From Chryseobacterium sp. (GTDB taxonomy: Bacteria > Bacteroidota > Bacteroidia > Flavobacteriales > Weeksellaceae): DNA of 64,000 nt. Shown one piece after another: positions 34,918 to 43,188 of this stretch (its first letter is position 1; each line of letters begins with the position of its first letter). The DNA lies in contig NZ_CP044507.1 in assembly GCF_008831505.1 (NCBI RefSeq), positions 2,356,001 through 2,420,000 on the forward strand, given 5' to 3'. Under the pieces are notes generated by a model. The model made no database searches. It was not told the origin of the DNA and was given only the letters and a program-made list of their open reading frames with translations. Made by a program: the position numbers and the translations under genes.

Positions 34918-35078
34918 CGCCTCACCAACACCTGGATCTTCAACACGAAAAAGGCGGGCTGAAGTGGATCAGCCGGCCTTCAATATTAAAAAACGCTAAG
35001 CACTTGTATACAATACTTTGGCACTATTGCAGTTGCGGCGCTTTCTGAAGAAGTTGTTTGCCTCCGCTTGCGCTGCCT
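34918..35078. other. Intergenic DNA upstream of the type ISP remnant, no gene seen
   Basis: Frames are open by chance on the plus strand (to 35048), but the translations have no family features. GC content is high for an intergenic region here, consistent with decayed coding DNA. Confidence 0.4.
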
Positions 35079-37571
35079 CTACCTTTTAATAACCTTTCCC
35101 ACAGACGTGACCGTACCGGCGCTGTTTTTTATTTGGTACAGGTACACGTTGGCAGGCAGGTCAGATTTGTCGACTGTGTTCACTCCTTTCACCAGGAAAT
35201 GAGTAGCGACCAATTTACCCGACGTGTCGTAGAGCTGAAAGATGCCGCTTTCCAGGACAGAAATATGGAGCGCATCCCTAAACGGGTTCGGATAAACGTT
35301 CAGGCTTTTCATGGCCGTTTCAGCCGTTGCCAACGCTCCGAAATTCATTACCGAAAATGGCGAGAAAGTGGTGATACCCGTAGCAGTGATGGCAAACGGA
35401 CCGCTGCCGGTTACACTGCTGCTGTTTTCCTGGTTCCATTGTCCGTTGTAGTAATGTCCGACCTTTGCACCGGCCGCACTGAAGGTGGCATTCTGCTGCG
35501 CAGCATTCCAGCCGAAAGTGAGGTTTACATTACTGCCGCCCGCTGTACCTTCAGAAATATCCCAGGTAGCGTTTACGGCACCGTTTGTCGTATTCGCAAT
35601 TCCCTCGGAGACTCTGGCCGAAAATGTATCCGAGGTTCCGGAGTTGGAAACCGTGATGGGATTGTAGTGGTTTGCCGTTCCTATGGGCAAGGAAACCGTC
35701 CCGCGTGCTGCGTTCAGATTATGCACATTTACCGTGCCGGCGCCGTTGGTTACCATATACTGCGACGGACCCCCGTTGGCCACTTGCGCAGCAGGCCCCA
35801 AATTAACGGAGTTGGCATTGAGGGTAATGTTTGCACCCAGGTTAAGGGTGCCTCCGATGTTCAGATTTCCGGAAGAAAGAATCAGTGGCGAATTCAGAGT
35901 CAGGTTACCTGCATAGGCGGGGGCGTCTGCAACAACAGTAAACCCTGCAGGTACATTTACAGGATCTGTAAAGCCCGGCACGGTGCCCGCATTCCAGTTG
36001 GAAGGGTTGCTCCAGTTACCGTTCACAGAGTTGTTAAAGGTGTAGTCTCCCTTGAATTTATACAGATTCTTCGGGCTTTCTGTCACAAAATAAAGGCTGT
36101 CGCCCAGGGTGAAGAAATTCGTAGGTTTTGAAGAGTTGGAGACGGTATATGAGGAAACCGTAGTTGTACCCGGCAGCACGTCTAAAAGTCGCGCCGTATT
36201 TCCCACGGTACCGTCGCTGCGCCAGACTTCCATATTGTCGGCCACCTGATTAGAAAAATAAGGCACCATCTGGTCAAAGTCCTTATAATAGGCCGCTCCC
36301 TGATACAAAGCAAAGCTGGGACGGTTGGTATTTTTGCTGGATACCACCGTGGTGCCTGCGGCAGTACCGTCGGAGTGAACCAATCTGAAGGTTGATGGCG
36401 ACTGTATGAACTCTTCGAAAAAAATTTGCCCGTTGGATACTATGGTATAGTCAACCAGATAGTTGGTGGCATCCCGGATCTTTTTGGTATTCGACAGCGT
36501 TCCGTCCGTTGTCCACACTTCATTCTGCTCAATATTGGCAGGATCCTGTTTCAGCATAAAATAAAACTTCTGGCCATCGTTCACAAAATCGAGTACATTA
36601 CCATAATAAGGTTTTTTGGAATCTGCGCCACTGGCCGTCTCATAGAAAAGCTGTGTCCCGGCGGCAGTTCCGTCGGATTTCCAGATTTCGTAATTCTGCT
36701 GGTTCCAGGATGGGCCCAGATTATCCGTAGCCCAGAACAGGAATTGTCCGTTGAGGGGTTTACTGAAGTGAGAACCCACAAACCAGTTGACAGCAGCTGG
36801 ATTCACCTTCACCGTACCGGCAGCCGTTCCGTTGGTCCTGTACAGAAAACCGCCAAGATCAGTTGACACCTGGCTCCGGCCGCCGAAAAAATATTCATTG
36901 TTAAGTCGGGTTCCGCCCGTTCCCCCGCCATAAATCTTTTCGCCGGTTGCGGTTAAAAGCGGCTGTGTTCCTGCCGGGGTACCATCAGTCACCCAGGCAA
37001 TCTGATTGCCGTAGTAAACGGTGGCGCTTGCGGGATCGTACGCCGTGAAAATCAGCTTGTTCCCGGCAAAATTATCGTTCAATTCCTGTACTCCGCCGCG
37101 TCCAAATAAAGAAATGGGCGATACTGCACTGTAATTGATCACCGGTGTGGTTTTGTTCATGAGCTTTATGGTTCCTGCCGCGGTGCCGTCTGTGACCCAC
37201 AGTTCCGTAGTCATTTCCGTGGGCGTACCCCCAGCAGAAGGATTAAGGTGTTGTGAGCGAAGAAAATAGAGCCGGTCTGCGGTCTGATTAAAAGATCCTA
37301 TGGTACTGTAGTTTCCGTTTCCGGTGGTGTAAATAGTTCCCAGGTCTTTTAACAGCTGGGTACCTGCTGAGGTTCCGTCGGTTACATAAAGTTTACATTC
37401 CTGCGGGTTGGCCGGCTTCCCGATATAATACATTTTATTGTTAAATATCTGTGGTAGTTCTACATCTTCATATTTGGGAACTTCAGCATTGGACAACTGT
37501 TTCACCAAGGTAAGCTGCGCGTTTGCGGCAGTGAATACGGCCAGGGCGATCAGTATATATATGTTTTTCAT
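35079..37571 (-). CDS. Secreted ELWxxDGT-repeat protein with T9SS type A tail, paralogue 1
   Basis: 830 residues with signal peptide MKNIYILIALAVFTAANAQ. Residues about 25-500 hold repeated propeller-like units of the type VTDGTSAGTQLLKDLG, LWVTDGTAAGTIKL, IWKSDGTAAGTQLF and VWTTDGTLSNTKKI (the ELWxxDGTxxGT repeat). A middle domain (about 515-740) shares near-identical sequence with the next paralogue. The end is a type A sorting domain (LNVYPNPFRDALHISV ... LPANVYLYQIKNSAG ... GKVIKR). Begins 4 nt after the stop of paralogue 2, so both are probably on one message. Expected to be extracellular; ligand unknown. Confidence 0.88.
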   Translation of the reverse strand: MKNIYILIALAVFTAANAQLTLVKQLSNAEVPKYEDVELPQIFNNKMYYIGKPANPQECKLYVTDGTSAGTQLLKDLGTIYTTGNGNYSTIGSFNQTADRLYFLRSQHLNPSAGGTPTEMTTELWVTDGTAAGTIKLMNKTTPVINYSAVSPISLFGRGGVQELNDNFAGNKLIFTAYDPASATVYYGNQIAWVTDGTPAGTQPLLTATGEKIYGGGTGGTRLNNEYFFGGRSQVSTDLGGFLYRTNGTAAGTVKVNPAAVNWFVGSHFSKPLNGQFLFWATDNLGPSWNQQNYEIWKSDGTAAGTQLFYETASGADSKKPYYGNVLDFVNDGQKFYFMLKQDPANIEQNEVWTTDGTLSNTKKIRDATNYLVDYTIVSNGQIFFEEFIQSPSTFRLVHSDGTAAGTTVVSSKNTNRPSFALYQGAAYYKDFDQMVPYFSNQVADNMEVWRSDGTVGNTARLLDVLPGTTTVSSYTVSNSSKPTNFFTLGDSLYFVTESPKNLYKFKGDYTFNNSVNGNWSNPSNWNAGTVPGFTDPVNVPAGFTVVADAPAYAGNLTLNSPLILSSGNLNIGGTLNLGANITLNANSVNLGPAAQVANGGPSQYMVTNGAGTVNVHNLNAARGTVSLPIGTANHYNPITVSNSGTSDTFSARVSEGIANTTNGAVNATWDISEGTAGGSNVNLTFGWNAAQQNATFSAAGAKVGHYYNGQWNQENSSSVTGSGPFAITATGITTFSPFSVMNFGALATAETAMKSLNVYPNPFRDALHISVLESGIFQLYDTSGKLVATHFLVKGVNTVDKSDLPANVYLYQIKNSAGTVTSVGKVIKR

Positions 37572-37575
37572 GGTT

Positions 37576-39969
37576 TTAGTTTTTAAGCAGTTTACCGGAA
37601 GCTATGGTTCCTCCTTTCAGATTTTTCAAAGCATAATAATAGAGTCCGGCAGGCATCACGCCCATCTCCAGCTTGTTGTTGCCTTTTTTTACCATGGCAA
37701 CATCTATCACTTTTCCAGAAGCATCAAAGAGCGTGAGTGTGCCATTTTCTTCCGTTTCGACCTGAAGGTAATTACTAAACGGATTGGGATAAACGTGTAC
37801 TGATGAATTGCGGACCTCCGCCGTTGCCAACGCTCCGAAATTCATTACTGCAAATGGCGAGAAAGTGGTGATGCCCGTCGATGTAATCGCAAACGGACCG
37901 CTGCCGATCACACTGCCGCTGTTTTCCTGGTTCCACTGTCCGTTGTAGTAATGTCCGACCTTCGCACCTGCCGCAATGAAGCTAGCATTCTGCTGCGCCG
38001 CATTCCAGCCGAAAGTGAGGTTTACATTACTGCCGCCCGCTGTACCTTCAGAAATATCCCAGGTAGCATTTACGGCACCATTTGACGTATTCGCAATTCC
38101 CTCGGAGACTCTGGCCGAAAAATTGTCGGGAGTTCCGGAGTTGGAAATCGTAATGGGATTGTAGTGGTTGGCCGTTCCTATGGGTAAGGAAACCGCCCCG
38201 CGTGCTGCGTTCAGATTATGCACATTTACCGTGCCTGCGCTGTTGGTTACAATGTAATTGGCTGCACTGCCGTTGGTGATCTGTGATGAGGCACCCTTCA
38301 GGTTGATGGACCCCGTGTTCAGGGTTACCGGTGCTCCCAGGTTCAGGGCCCCGTTGAGGTTCAGATCGCCGCCGGTGAAATTAAGGGGCGAATTGAGTGT
38401 CATGTTATTCGCAAAGGCGGGTGCACTGATGACCGGGTTGAATGCCGCGGGAACAACCGCATCGTCAAACTGCAGTGGAATCATCTTACTGACCCAGTTC
38501 ATGGGTGTGGACCACTGGTTATCTCCCGTACTGTTGTTAAAGGTAAAATTGTCATCAAACCGGTACAGGGCATTGTAGAGAACACCCAGATAGCTGGAAA
38601 AGGCGTAAAGATTGGTTCCGAGCCTAAAAAAGTTGGTGGCATAACTGAAGGAATTGGTGGTGGCCTGCGTGGTACCATCGGTACCGACACTTCGCCAGGG
38701 AGTGTAAAAAGCGGTATTGTAGGTGGGTTTGTTGGCAATCCACAGCGTGCCGTTCCGAACGACACCAGCGTCGGTATTATAGAAAGGTTTAGTAATCGTG
38801 GTTTTTTCCAGCGTAGACATATTAACCGCAAAAGAACTGTATACATTGGTATCGTTGGAAGCCCGCAGGAAGTACGCCATCTGGTCGTCTACATAAAAAT
38901 GGGTAACCGGGTACACGCTGCCGTTATAAAGATTTATGAAGTTGGTACTTCCATCCGTTACAAGTATGTTGTGAAGCAAATTGTCATTGGTCCGGATAAA
39001 CATGTAATTGGCAGTTTTGTGAAAGGTAAAATGGTCCTGTTCATTCACACCGTTTCCCGCATTGTCGCCGGAGAAATTGTAAAACACGGAGGTTCCGGCC
39101 GCGGTACCGTCAGACTGAAAGATTTCCCTTTGGAAATAGCCGGAGTTTGGTACAAATTCCTGCGTCGCCATGAAATAAATTTTATTCTTGAAAACGGTTC
39201 CCATCCGGACTGCGTTTTGGTAGGAGCCCAACAGTTGGGGTACACCTACCTGCAGTTTGTAAAATTTTGCACGTACCGTATTAATTCCGGTGTCCTGTGC
39301 CAGGAAATAGTAAGACCCGTTGTAGGCAAGGCCCACATCCCAATATTCATCGGTCATACCGGTTTCATAAGGAAGGTGCACGCCGCTCGCTCCCGCCACA
39401 GGCTGGGTTCCGGCCACAGTCCCATCTGACTGCCACAGATAAAGTGAGGTTGCATATACATTGTCTGCACCTTTCCAGAAATAAAATATGTTGCCTACAT
39501 GTGAAGCCTGATAAGGTCTCTGGTAATTCTGTACCGAAGTCAGATTATGCAGTCCACTGATGTTGATACGCGCATTGGTGACCAGTTTATAGGTATTTGC
39601 CGCCGTGCCGTCGGAGTACCAAAGCTCATCATTCTGCAGGAAAGTAACATTGTCATAATAGCTGAATTTAATATACATCCCGTTCGCGCCTTTCTTGAGA
39701 CTGGCCAGGTACCAAGAAGAAGCATCAGCTGGCTTGGGCATATTGGCCACCTGAAGGGTACCTGCCGCAGTGCCGTCGGTCACAATAAGATCGAAAGAAC
39801 TGTTGGACCCATTTTTCAGGTAAAACAGTTTGCTGTTCCAGGTATTGTATTCATTCGCAGCAAGTGGAGCCGGAGGATTTAAATTGGCGGGAAGATCCAT
39901 CACCTTGGTGAACTGTGCATTGGCAAGAATAGTTGCCAATAGGAGCGATACAAATAAAAATGGTTTCAT
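37576..39969 (-). CDS. Secreted ELWxxDGT-repeat protein with T9SS type A tail, paralogue 2
   Basis: 797 residues with signal peptide MKPFLFVSLLLATILANAQ. ELWxxDGT-like repeats (LIVTDGTAAGTLQVANM, LWYSDGTAANTYKL, LWQSDGTVAGTQPV, IFQSDGTAAGTSVF) fill the first 480 residues. Then comes a domain almost identical to that of the downstream paralogue (VHNLNAARGAVSLPIGTANH, ISEGTAGGSNVNLTFGWNAA) and a type A sorting tail (VHVYPNPFSNYLQVET ... MPAGLYYYALKNLKG). The repeats diverge much more between the two paralogues than the shared domain does. First gene of the pair on the minus strand. Confidence 0.88.
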   Translation of the reverse strand: MKPFLFVSLLLATILANAQFTKVMDLPANLNPPAPLAANEYNTWNSKLFYLKNGSNSSFDLIVTDGTAAGTLQVANMPKPADASSWYLASLKKGANGMYIKFSYYDNVTFLQNDELWYSDGTAANTYKLVTNARINISGLHNLTSVQNYQRPYQASHVGNIFYFWKGADNVYATSLYLWQSDGTVAGTQPVAGASGVHLPYETGMTDEYWDVGLAYNGSYYFLAQDTGINTVRAKFYKLQVGVPQLLGSYQNAVRMGTVFKNKIYFMATQEFVPNSGYFQREIFQSDGTAAGTSVFYNFSGDNAGNGVNEQDHFTFHKTANYMFIRTNDNLLHNILVTDGSTNFINLYNGSVYPVTHFYVDDQMAYFLRASNDTNVYSSFAVNMSTLEKTTITKPFYNTDAGVVRNGTLWIANKPTYNTAFYTPWRSVGTDGTTQATTNSFSYATNFFRLGTNLYAFSSYLGVLYNALYRFDDNFTFNNSTGDNQWSTPMNWVSKMIPLQFDDAVVPAAFNPVISAPAFANNMTLNSPLNFTGGDLNLNGALNLGAPVTLNTGSINLKGASSQITNGSAANYIVTNSAGTVNVHNLNAARGAVSLPIGTANHYNPITISNSGTPDNFSARVSEGIANTSNGAVNATWDISEGTAGGSNVNLTFGWNAAQQNASFIAAGAKVGHYYNGQWNQENSGSVIGSGPFAITSTGITTFSPFAVMNFGALATAEVRNSSVHVYPNPFSNYLQVETEENGTLTLFDASGKVIDVAMVKKGNNKLEMGVMPAGLYYYALKNLKGGTIASGKLLKN

Positions 39970-39987
39970 AATCTGTGATTTTAAGGT

Positions 39988-40017
39988 AAAAAACCCGCCG
40001 GAAATTCTCGGCAGGGA
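39988..40017 (-). terminator. Terminator of the 40032-40487 lipoprotein gene
   Basis: CCCTGCCG and CGGCGGG arms (one mismatch) followed by a T run on the minus strand; isolates the lipoprotein gene from the ELWxxDGT pair. Confidence 0.7.
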
Positions 40018-40031
40018 AGTAAAATTTAATG

Positions 40032-40487
40032 TCAGTTTACCGGAATGTTGGTAAAGGTGCCATAGACAGCCGTAATTCCGCCACCGGACCAGGTCGCCTT
40101 AAAAGTTCCTGTGGCTTTACCTGCAGCGTTGGAGGTGATCACCACTTCACCACTTACCGGCGTGGCAGGATTTCCGTCAAAATAAAATGCATTGCTCGCA
40201 TTCACCGGATAGGTGCCGGGTGTGACGCCCGTAAGGTTGAATTCGAACAGCGTTCCCGATGTGGGCGTGGCGCCCGTAAACGCAAAGATGGATTTGTACT
40301 GCGTGCGGACTTCGGAAGAGCCGGCTGTTTTCAGTGGCGCGGTAGTTGAGTTTTCACGCCAGGTGAACCCGTTTACTGCGGGTGTTGGAGGATCTGCAGG
40401 ATCATCATTTGCAGGGGTACAGGCAGTAATGCCGGCAAACAAAAGTGCGAACAGCATAACGTAAAAGAAAATTCCTGATTTTTTCAT
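40032..40487 (-). CDS. Lipoprotein, unknown
   Basis: 151 residues from the ATG at 40487, which starts a lipoprotein signal (MKKSGIFFYVMLFALLFAGI then TAC, Cys about 22). A Pro/Asp-rich linker (TPANDDPADPPTPA) leads to a beta-sandwich-like domain (GFTWRENSTTAPLKTAGS, SIFAFTGATPTSGTLFEF, GTYPVNASNAFYFDG, GTFTNIPVN). Looks like the small lipoproteins often found near T9SS cargo genes in Flavobacteriia, but I recognise no family. Own terminator downstream. Confidence 0.7.
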   Translation of the reverse strand: MKKSGIFFYVMLFALLFAGITACTPANDDPADPPTPAVNGFTWRENSTTAPLKTAGSSEVRTQYKSIFAFTGATPTSGTLFEFNLTGVTPGTYPVNASNAFYFDGNPATPVSGEVVITSNAAGKATGTFKATWSGGGITAVYGTFTNIPVN

Positions 40488-40568
40488 GATATTGATTTTT
40501 AGGTTTTTTAAAGGAAGGAAAACCACACCTAGCCTGCAGGCAGACGCAGGTGCGGAAATCACAGATTA

Positions 40569-42455
40569 TTACTGACTTACATCCATCCGGGAAACCAACA
40601 GACGGTCACCGTTGGGAGTTTCACTAAAGAAATAGAGATAATCTCCTATTTGGATGCGGTTATGTTTACTGTACAGGTAGTATTTTTTCTTTTCCAGATC
40701 CCCCAGCGTTCTGAATTCTGATGATTTGCCGGTTGCAAGGTCCAGTTTGCCATATTCTATGCTGTAGAAAGGAGAATAGGATTTGGTGGTAGTGGTAGTA
40801 GATGTACCTGCGAAAAAATTGCTGAAGGTGCTAACATCAGTATCCACATCAATGGCTTTCACCATTTCCATAATCCAGTTCACGGATTTTCCGTCTTTAC
40901 TTTCGATCAGATAACCCGTTGCCGGAAAATTATCGGCGGTCATGGGCGAGTTATTGAAGAAGCCTTTCTTATTTTTCTGGTCCAGCTGTACCGTATAGTT
41001 CCGGACAAGATTTCCTTCGGGTGAAAAATGGAGCAGATACATGCCTTTGTACACGCGGTCATAATTGTCGCCGCTTTTGCTGCCGGAAGCCCCTGCCAGC
41101 GCACCCAGCATTTTGCCGCCGGGTATTCCTACACCACTCCCTTCGGGTTTATAATCCTGTACACTCAGCATCATAGATCCGTCTTTCAGTATTTGAAAAT
41201 TATTGGTGATAAACTTCTTGCCATCAAACTGCAGTGGTTTTTTAATATCTGCCCCGGCTACCGCTTTCTGATTCAGTTCTGCCATAGGCGTCGCCTTCAC
41301 GACCGATGCAGTCTGCCCGCTGATCTTTACAATGATAAAGTCATCATACTTTTTATCATCGAGCAGATTGTCAATGGACTGCTGAGAGGGCGCCAGATCT
41401 TCCTTACCCGAAATCATATTGGCCATTTTGCCAATGCTGCCGAACATGCCACCGCTTGTAGAAGCCGCAGCCTGCTCTTCATCATCCATACTGGTAGGAG
41501 ATACCGTACTTCCCAGAATCTCATCAGCAAATTTCCCGTCTTTGCGGATGCCCATTCCGTAAAGAATTACCTCTTTTCCTGTTGAGTAGGCATTGAGTAT
41601 GCGGAAGCCTGCCGTAGGGGCTGTAAAACTTATCTGCTCCTTCACCATTCTTTCCGGGGAAATACGCAGATAGCTGAGTTGATTGGGCTGTCCGGCGCTG
41701 CCTTTTCCGAAAGGCTTACTGGGCGCCAGTACCACAATCCAGTCCCGCGGGAAATCATCGTTGGAAACGTCGCGGCTGTTTTCATCCAGCAAAGGTTTGG
41801 AAAATAGCGGACGCATGGCGTGAGGTGTAGGTATGTTGGAGATTTTCCGGGCCTCGCCAGTGTTGGAGATTTTCAAGAGATCCAGTGAAGTCAGCGGCGC
41901 TCCTTTCGTGTATGGATAGGCCAGCGCATAGATCGTGCTGTCTCTTTCCACTTCATAGGCGCCACCGAACAGGTATTCGCCACCGGATTCACTGGTCAGT
42001 TTCTGCCGGTCCAACAGTTTTATTCTCTTCACATAGTCACCCGCGAACCAGTTGTATTTTGCTTTAATTTCACGCTTCTTGAACATCATTCTGCCGGTGA
42101 GGTTCGTACTCACCGCTGCGGCAGTTGTTGTGTATTCGTCGCCTTTGAAGTTAAAGAACTTCCACTTTTTCTTCACCCTGTCCACATCCCATTCATCCTT
42201 CAGCGTATTGGTCAGGTTCGCGTCCCGGTCAAAGGAGTAGGTTTCAATCTTCACTTTTTTTCTTCCGGAAGGGAGGAAATAGACCATTTCAAACCCACCG
42301 TCAGCCAGTGGCTCCACGCCACCCAGGTATCCTTTTTTGGCCTTGCGTGAGATCTCGTAATCTTTTTCCAGAACCGAAAAGGTTGCCTGCTGGGCCTGCA
42401 CCAAGGCCATACCCAGGGTAAGGCCTGCGATCAGCGTTAATTTGTTTTTCATCAT
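40569..42455 (-). CDS. Large secreted protein, unknown
   Basis: About 628 residues from the paired ATGs at 42455/42452, which open a signal peptide (MMKNKLTLIAGLTLGMALVQAQ); the longer frame from 42500 would cross the dyad described below. The mature part has no motif known to me. It reads as a beta-propeller-like protein with strands such as YLGGVEPLADGGFEMVYF, EYLFGGAYEVERDSTIYAL and MYLLHFSPEGNLVRNY, plus a Ser/Thr-rich insert (FFAGTSTTTTTKSYS). No sorting domain, so probably periplasmic. It sits directly downstream of the two-component genes, which could control it. Confidence 0.7.
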   Translation of the reverse strand: MMKNKLTLIAGLTLGMALVQAQQATFSVLEKDYEISRKAKKGYLGGVEPLADGGFEMVYFLPSGRKKVKIETYSFDRDANLTNTLKDEWDVDRVKKKWKFFNFKGDEYTTTAAAVSTNLTGRMMFKKREIKAKYNWFAGDYVKRIKLLDRQKLTSESGGEYLFGGAYEVERDSTIYALAYPYTKGAPLTSLDLLKISNTGEARKISNIPTPHAMRPLFSKPLLDENSRDVSNDDFPRDWIVVLAPSKPFGKGSAGQPNQLSYLRISPERMVKEQISFTAPTAGFRILNAYSTGKEVILYGMGIRKDGKFADEILGSTVSPTSMDDEEQAAASTSGGMFGSIGKMANMISGKEDLAPSQQSIDNLLDDKKYDDFIIVKISGQTASVVKATPMAELNQKAVAGADIKKPLQFDGKKFITNNFQILKDGSMMLSVQDYKPEGSGVGIPGGKMLGALAGASGSKSGDNYDRVYKGMYLLHFSPEGNLVRNYTVQLDQKNKKGFFNNSPMTADNFPATGYLIESKDGKSVNWIMEMVKAIDVDTDVSTFSNFFAGTSTTTTTKSYSPFYSIEYGKLDLATGKSSEFRTLGDLEKKKYYLYSKHNRIQIGDYLYFFSETPNGDRLLVSRMDVSQ

Positions 42456-42470
42456 CTGTGTTTTTTGTGG

Positions 42471-42520
42471 GATAAAGGTATTACACTCCCCTACTCCCAT
42501 GTATACCCTCCAGAGGGTAT
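42471..42520 (-). promoter_or_regulatory. Dyad operator candidate and near -7 box upstream of the unknown secreted protein
   Basis: Perfect 8+2+8 dyad ATACCCTC-CA-GAGGGTAT at 42503-42520, and TACCTTTA (minus strand, one base off the -7 consensus) at 42473-42480. The dyad is 22 nt upstream of that box, where a transcriptional activator would bind. The gene for a NarL-type response regulator starts its stop side at 42550, so it is the natural candidate to bind here. Inference from position and symmetry only. Confidence 0.5.
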
Positions 42521-42549
42521 TTTTACAGATTATGGACCAAATGATGAAG

Positions 42550-43188
42550 TTACTCCCGCAGCAGATCCAGGTCGTGCACAGCCTGCATAAGCCGTGGGAC
42601 AGAATTGGTTTCCGTCTTGCGGTAAATATTCTTGCGGTGCGTTTCTACCGTACTTTCGCTGATGCAGAGACGGGCCGCAATTTCGCGGTTCATCAAACCC
42701 TCAATCATGAGCCTGACCACCTGTTTTTCCCTGGCCGAAAGGATGGTAACCGGCGAATCAATAATACGGTGGCGGAATTTTGTAAGTGCTTCAGCAGCTT
42801 CATCAGAGAGATGCAGGTCGCCACGGCGGGCATCGTGCAGCGCCTGCACCAGTTCGGCACGGTTGATTTTCTTGGACAAATAGCCGTCTATTCCAATCTT
42901 ATCCACGAGCTCGTAAATGGTTTTGGGGTCACAGGTCATTGAAAGCACAATCACTTTTAAGGCAGGAAATTCCTTCTTCAATATCCGGGCACATTCGTAG
43001 CCGGTGAGATTGGGCATGAGAAGATCTGTAAGAATCAGATCGGCAACCACCTGTCCGCTGCGCAGATCTTGCAGTAAGTCCGTCCCATCCGTGTAGGTTC
43101 TTGTAATATGGATGTCGTTTTCAAGCCCGAGGAGCATTTCTATGCCATCAATAATAATTTGATGATCGTCTACAATGGCAATTTTCAT
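42550..43188 (-). CDS. LuxR/NarL-family response regulator
   Basis: 212 residues. Receiver domain (about 1-120) with the acidic pocket in IAIVDDHQ, the phospho-acceptor Asp in LILTDLLMPN (about 54-57), and the Lys in SKKINRAEL. C-terminal LuxR-type helix-turn-helix (about 145-205: LSAREKQVVRLMIEGLMNRE and STVETHRKNIYRKT). The ATG overlaps the stop of the histidine kinase by 4 nt, so the pair is coupled. Cognate to that kinase by arrangement; targets unknown, but see the dyad at 42503-42520. Confidence 0.93.
   Translation of the reverse strand: MKIAIVDDHQIIIDGIEMLLGLENDIHITRTYTDGTDLLQDLRSGQVVADLILTDLLMPNLTGYECARILKKEFPALKVIVLSMTCDPKTIYELVDKIGIDGYLSKKINRAELVQALHDARRGDLHLSDEAAEALTKFRHRIIDSPVTILSAREKQVVRLMIEGLMNREIAARLCISESTVETHRKNIYRKTETNSVPRLMQAVHDLDLLRE

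Noticed and set aside
34751-35048. Open frames on the plus strand opposite the type ISP remnant
   Set aside because: Translations are rich in Arg, Pro and Ser with no family features; they are mirror frames of decayed coding DNA.
35058-36131. 357-residue frame on the plus strand
   Set aside because: It is antisense to the ELWxxDGT protein; the minus-strand frame has a signal peptide, repeats and a sorting domain.
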